Positions 63,222 through 64,000 of a stretch of 64,000 nt of DNA are shown piece after piece. A model generated the notes under the pieces. The model searched no databases, had not been told where the DNA came from, and saw only the letters and a list, made by a program, of their open reading frames with translations. The DNA lies in the NCBI RefSeq assembly GCF_042684705.1, contig NZ_JBHULZ010000008.1, forward strand, positions 144,105 through 208,104, in the 5' to 3' direction. Position 1 is the first letter of the stretch; every line of letters begins with the position of its first letter. The translations under genes were made by a program, and so were the position numbers. The stretch comes from Mesonia sediminis. Lineage in GTDB: Bacteria; Bacteroidota; Bacteroidia; Flavobacteriales; Flavobacteriaceae.

Positions 63222-63650
63222 AAATTAAAAATATGGCATAAAAATAAGCCTTTATTTATAATTTAAACACCTTATATCTTTATAAAGTTAAAAGGATAAT
63301 GGCGTTCCCTTTTTATAGAAAAAAGGTCGGGCTATCGCTACTCGCTTTGCGGGCATATGGCCCGCAAGAGCTTAAACAAGCCGCTCTATCCCTAACGCAA
63401 AAATTACAAACGCATCATTCAACCTAGTCGGTTTTTATAAGCCATACACAACAGCTGAGTTGTTGTTATCGGTTTATTAAGTATTAAGCCTAAGCTGGGC
63501 TAAAGCTAATGATCCTTTAGTACTTAAAAAAAGCTGGTCATTTATTCTATAACCTCCTTTAAGCAAAAGCCGCTAAGACGTAGTATGAAAAACCAGTGGA
63601 TATGAGCCCCAAGAGCTTAAAACGATTCGGGAACTACTTACTTTTATAAA
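63222..63650. other. Gene-free stretch between aminotransferase and rRNA operon
   Basis: About 430 bases without a credible gene. It contains intergenic repeat copy B (63302-63398) and a diverged direct repeat: about 24 bases at 63354-63377 resemble 63599-63622, sharing AAGAGCTTAAA. No tRNA was found by eye. It could hold remnants of repeat elements. Confidence 0.6.
63302..63398 (+). repeat. Structured intergenic repeat, copy B
   Basis: Terminal arms GCGTT (63302-63306) and AACGC (63394-63398) pair. Stem 1 is 63308-63314 with 63320-63326, followed by the conserved block GGTCGGGCTATCG (63325-63337). Stem 2 is GCGGGC with GCCCGC (63349-63354 with 63360-63365), extended by further weak pairs. 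The CCCT before the right arm is shared with copy A. Same part order as copy A on the other strand. Confidence 0.7.
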
Positions 63651-63685
63651 CAAAAAAAAAGCACCTATCTTTCGATAAGTGCTTT
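63651..63685 (-). terminator. rRNA operon terminator
   Basis: On the minus strand, 6 bases after the 5S gene, 63674-63685 pairs with 63658-63669 (12 bp, one wobble) closed by a GAAA tetraloop, then a U run (A run 63652-63660). Confidence 0.92.
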
Positions 63686-63691
63686 AAAAAA

Positions 63692-63798
<107 letters not shown>

Positions 63799-63912
63799 AA
63801 CTGATGTTACTTTAAATATAAAGTAACTAATAAGGTAACATATTGAAAAAATAAAGTTATACGTAGTTGTTTATACATTTACTAGATTGCTAATGCAAAA
63901 AAAGGTTTCACC

Positions 63913-63942
63913 TTCTCTCCCTAAGTAAACTCAGGGAGAGAA
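63913..63942 (-). other. Hairpin in the 23S-5S spacer
   Basis: A 10-bp perfect stem (63913-63922 with 63933-63942) lies just after the 23S 3' end. Probably a processing signal of the rRNA precursor. Confidence 0.55.
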
Positions 63943-63945
63943 AGA

Positions 63946-64000
63946 GGACATAAACTATACGGGTTATTAGTACTACTTGGCTATGACATTACTGCCTTTA
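63946..64000 (-). rRNA. rrl: 23S ribosomal RNA, 3' tail only
   Basis: The minus strand ends with AAGTAGTACTAATAACCCG, the conserved 3' terminal region of 23S rRNA (compare GGTACTAATGAACCG in Escherichia coli). The rest lies beyond the window. The 3' end is estimated from that comparison. Confidence 0.85.

Noticed and set aside
63222..63650. Possible tRNA or decayed transposase next to the rRNA operon
   Set aside because: No cloverleaf could be drawn and no frame resembles a transposase; only repeat-element similarity was found.

Overview
The window is chromosomal DNA from a low-GC member of Flavobacteriia (Bacteroidota). Evidence: a SusC/SusD-type TonB-dependent uptake pair, a secreted protease with a type IX secretion C-terminal domain, ribosomal genes without Shine-Dalgarno leaders, promoters of the Bacteroidota type (TTTG, about 19 bases, TAnnTTTG), and gene orders typical of the group (rplQ-carA-eno; hpt-adk-obg divergent from purK-purE). 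The genus cannot be fixed from this window. No prophage, insertion sequence or CRISPR array was seen.

Positions 1-19.8 kb, minus strand: one continuous translation cluster. It runs rpsL-rpsG-fusA-rpsJ, then the S10, spc and alpha operon genes to rpoA and rplQ, followed by carA and the start of eno, which is cut by the window edge. The elongation factor Tu gene is absent from its str-operon place. Most genes are a few bases apart. The few longer spacers (rpsJ-rplC, rpsK-rpsD, rpmJ-infA) hold hairpins or a promoter and look regulatory.

19.8-31.8 kb: an Omp85-type outer-membrane protein, then a SusC/SusD/lipoprotein operon and a secreted subtilisin-like protease. No carbohydrate-active enzyme is present, so peptide uptake is a reasonable guess. 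The rRNA methyltransferase rlmB, a rhomboid protease and rarA follow. 31.7-37.4 kb, minus strand: a secreted unknown, a HAD nucleotidase, a DUF7033 protein, radC, mpl and a TPR protein. 37.5-44.0 kb: a 2170-residue alpha-2-macroglobulin-like protein with an inserted carboxypeptidase-regulatory-like plus TonB-receptor plug module. 44.0-51.3 kb: DUF4136 lipoprotein, obg, adk, hpt, divergent purK-purE, and a tandem pair of paralogous secreted proteins. 51.3-57.8 kb: a 52-residue membrane protein, an M3 peptidase, ruvC, a flippase-like protein with a glycosyltransferase, a TonB-C-like lipoprotein and a glutathione peroxidase.

57.8-64 kb: a BlaI repressor, M56-TonB membrane protease and TPR operon with a twin-palindrome operator, a DUF456 protein, a nitroreductase, a sugar-type aminotransferase, and then the 3' end of an rRNA operon on the minus strand (5S and the tail of 23S). 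Two copies of one structured intergenic element lie at 53.8 and 63.3 kb; their terminal arms differ by compensatory changes.
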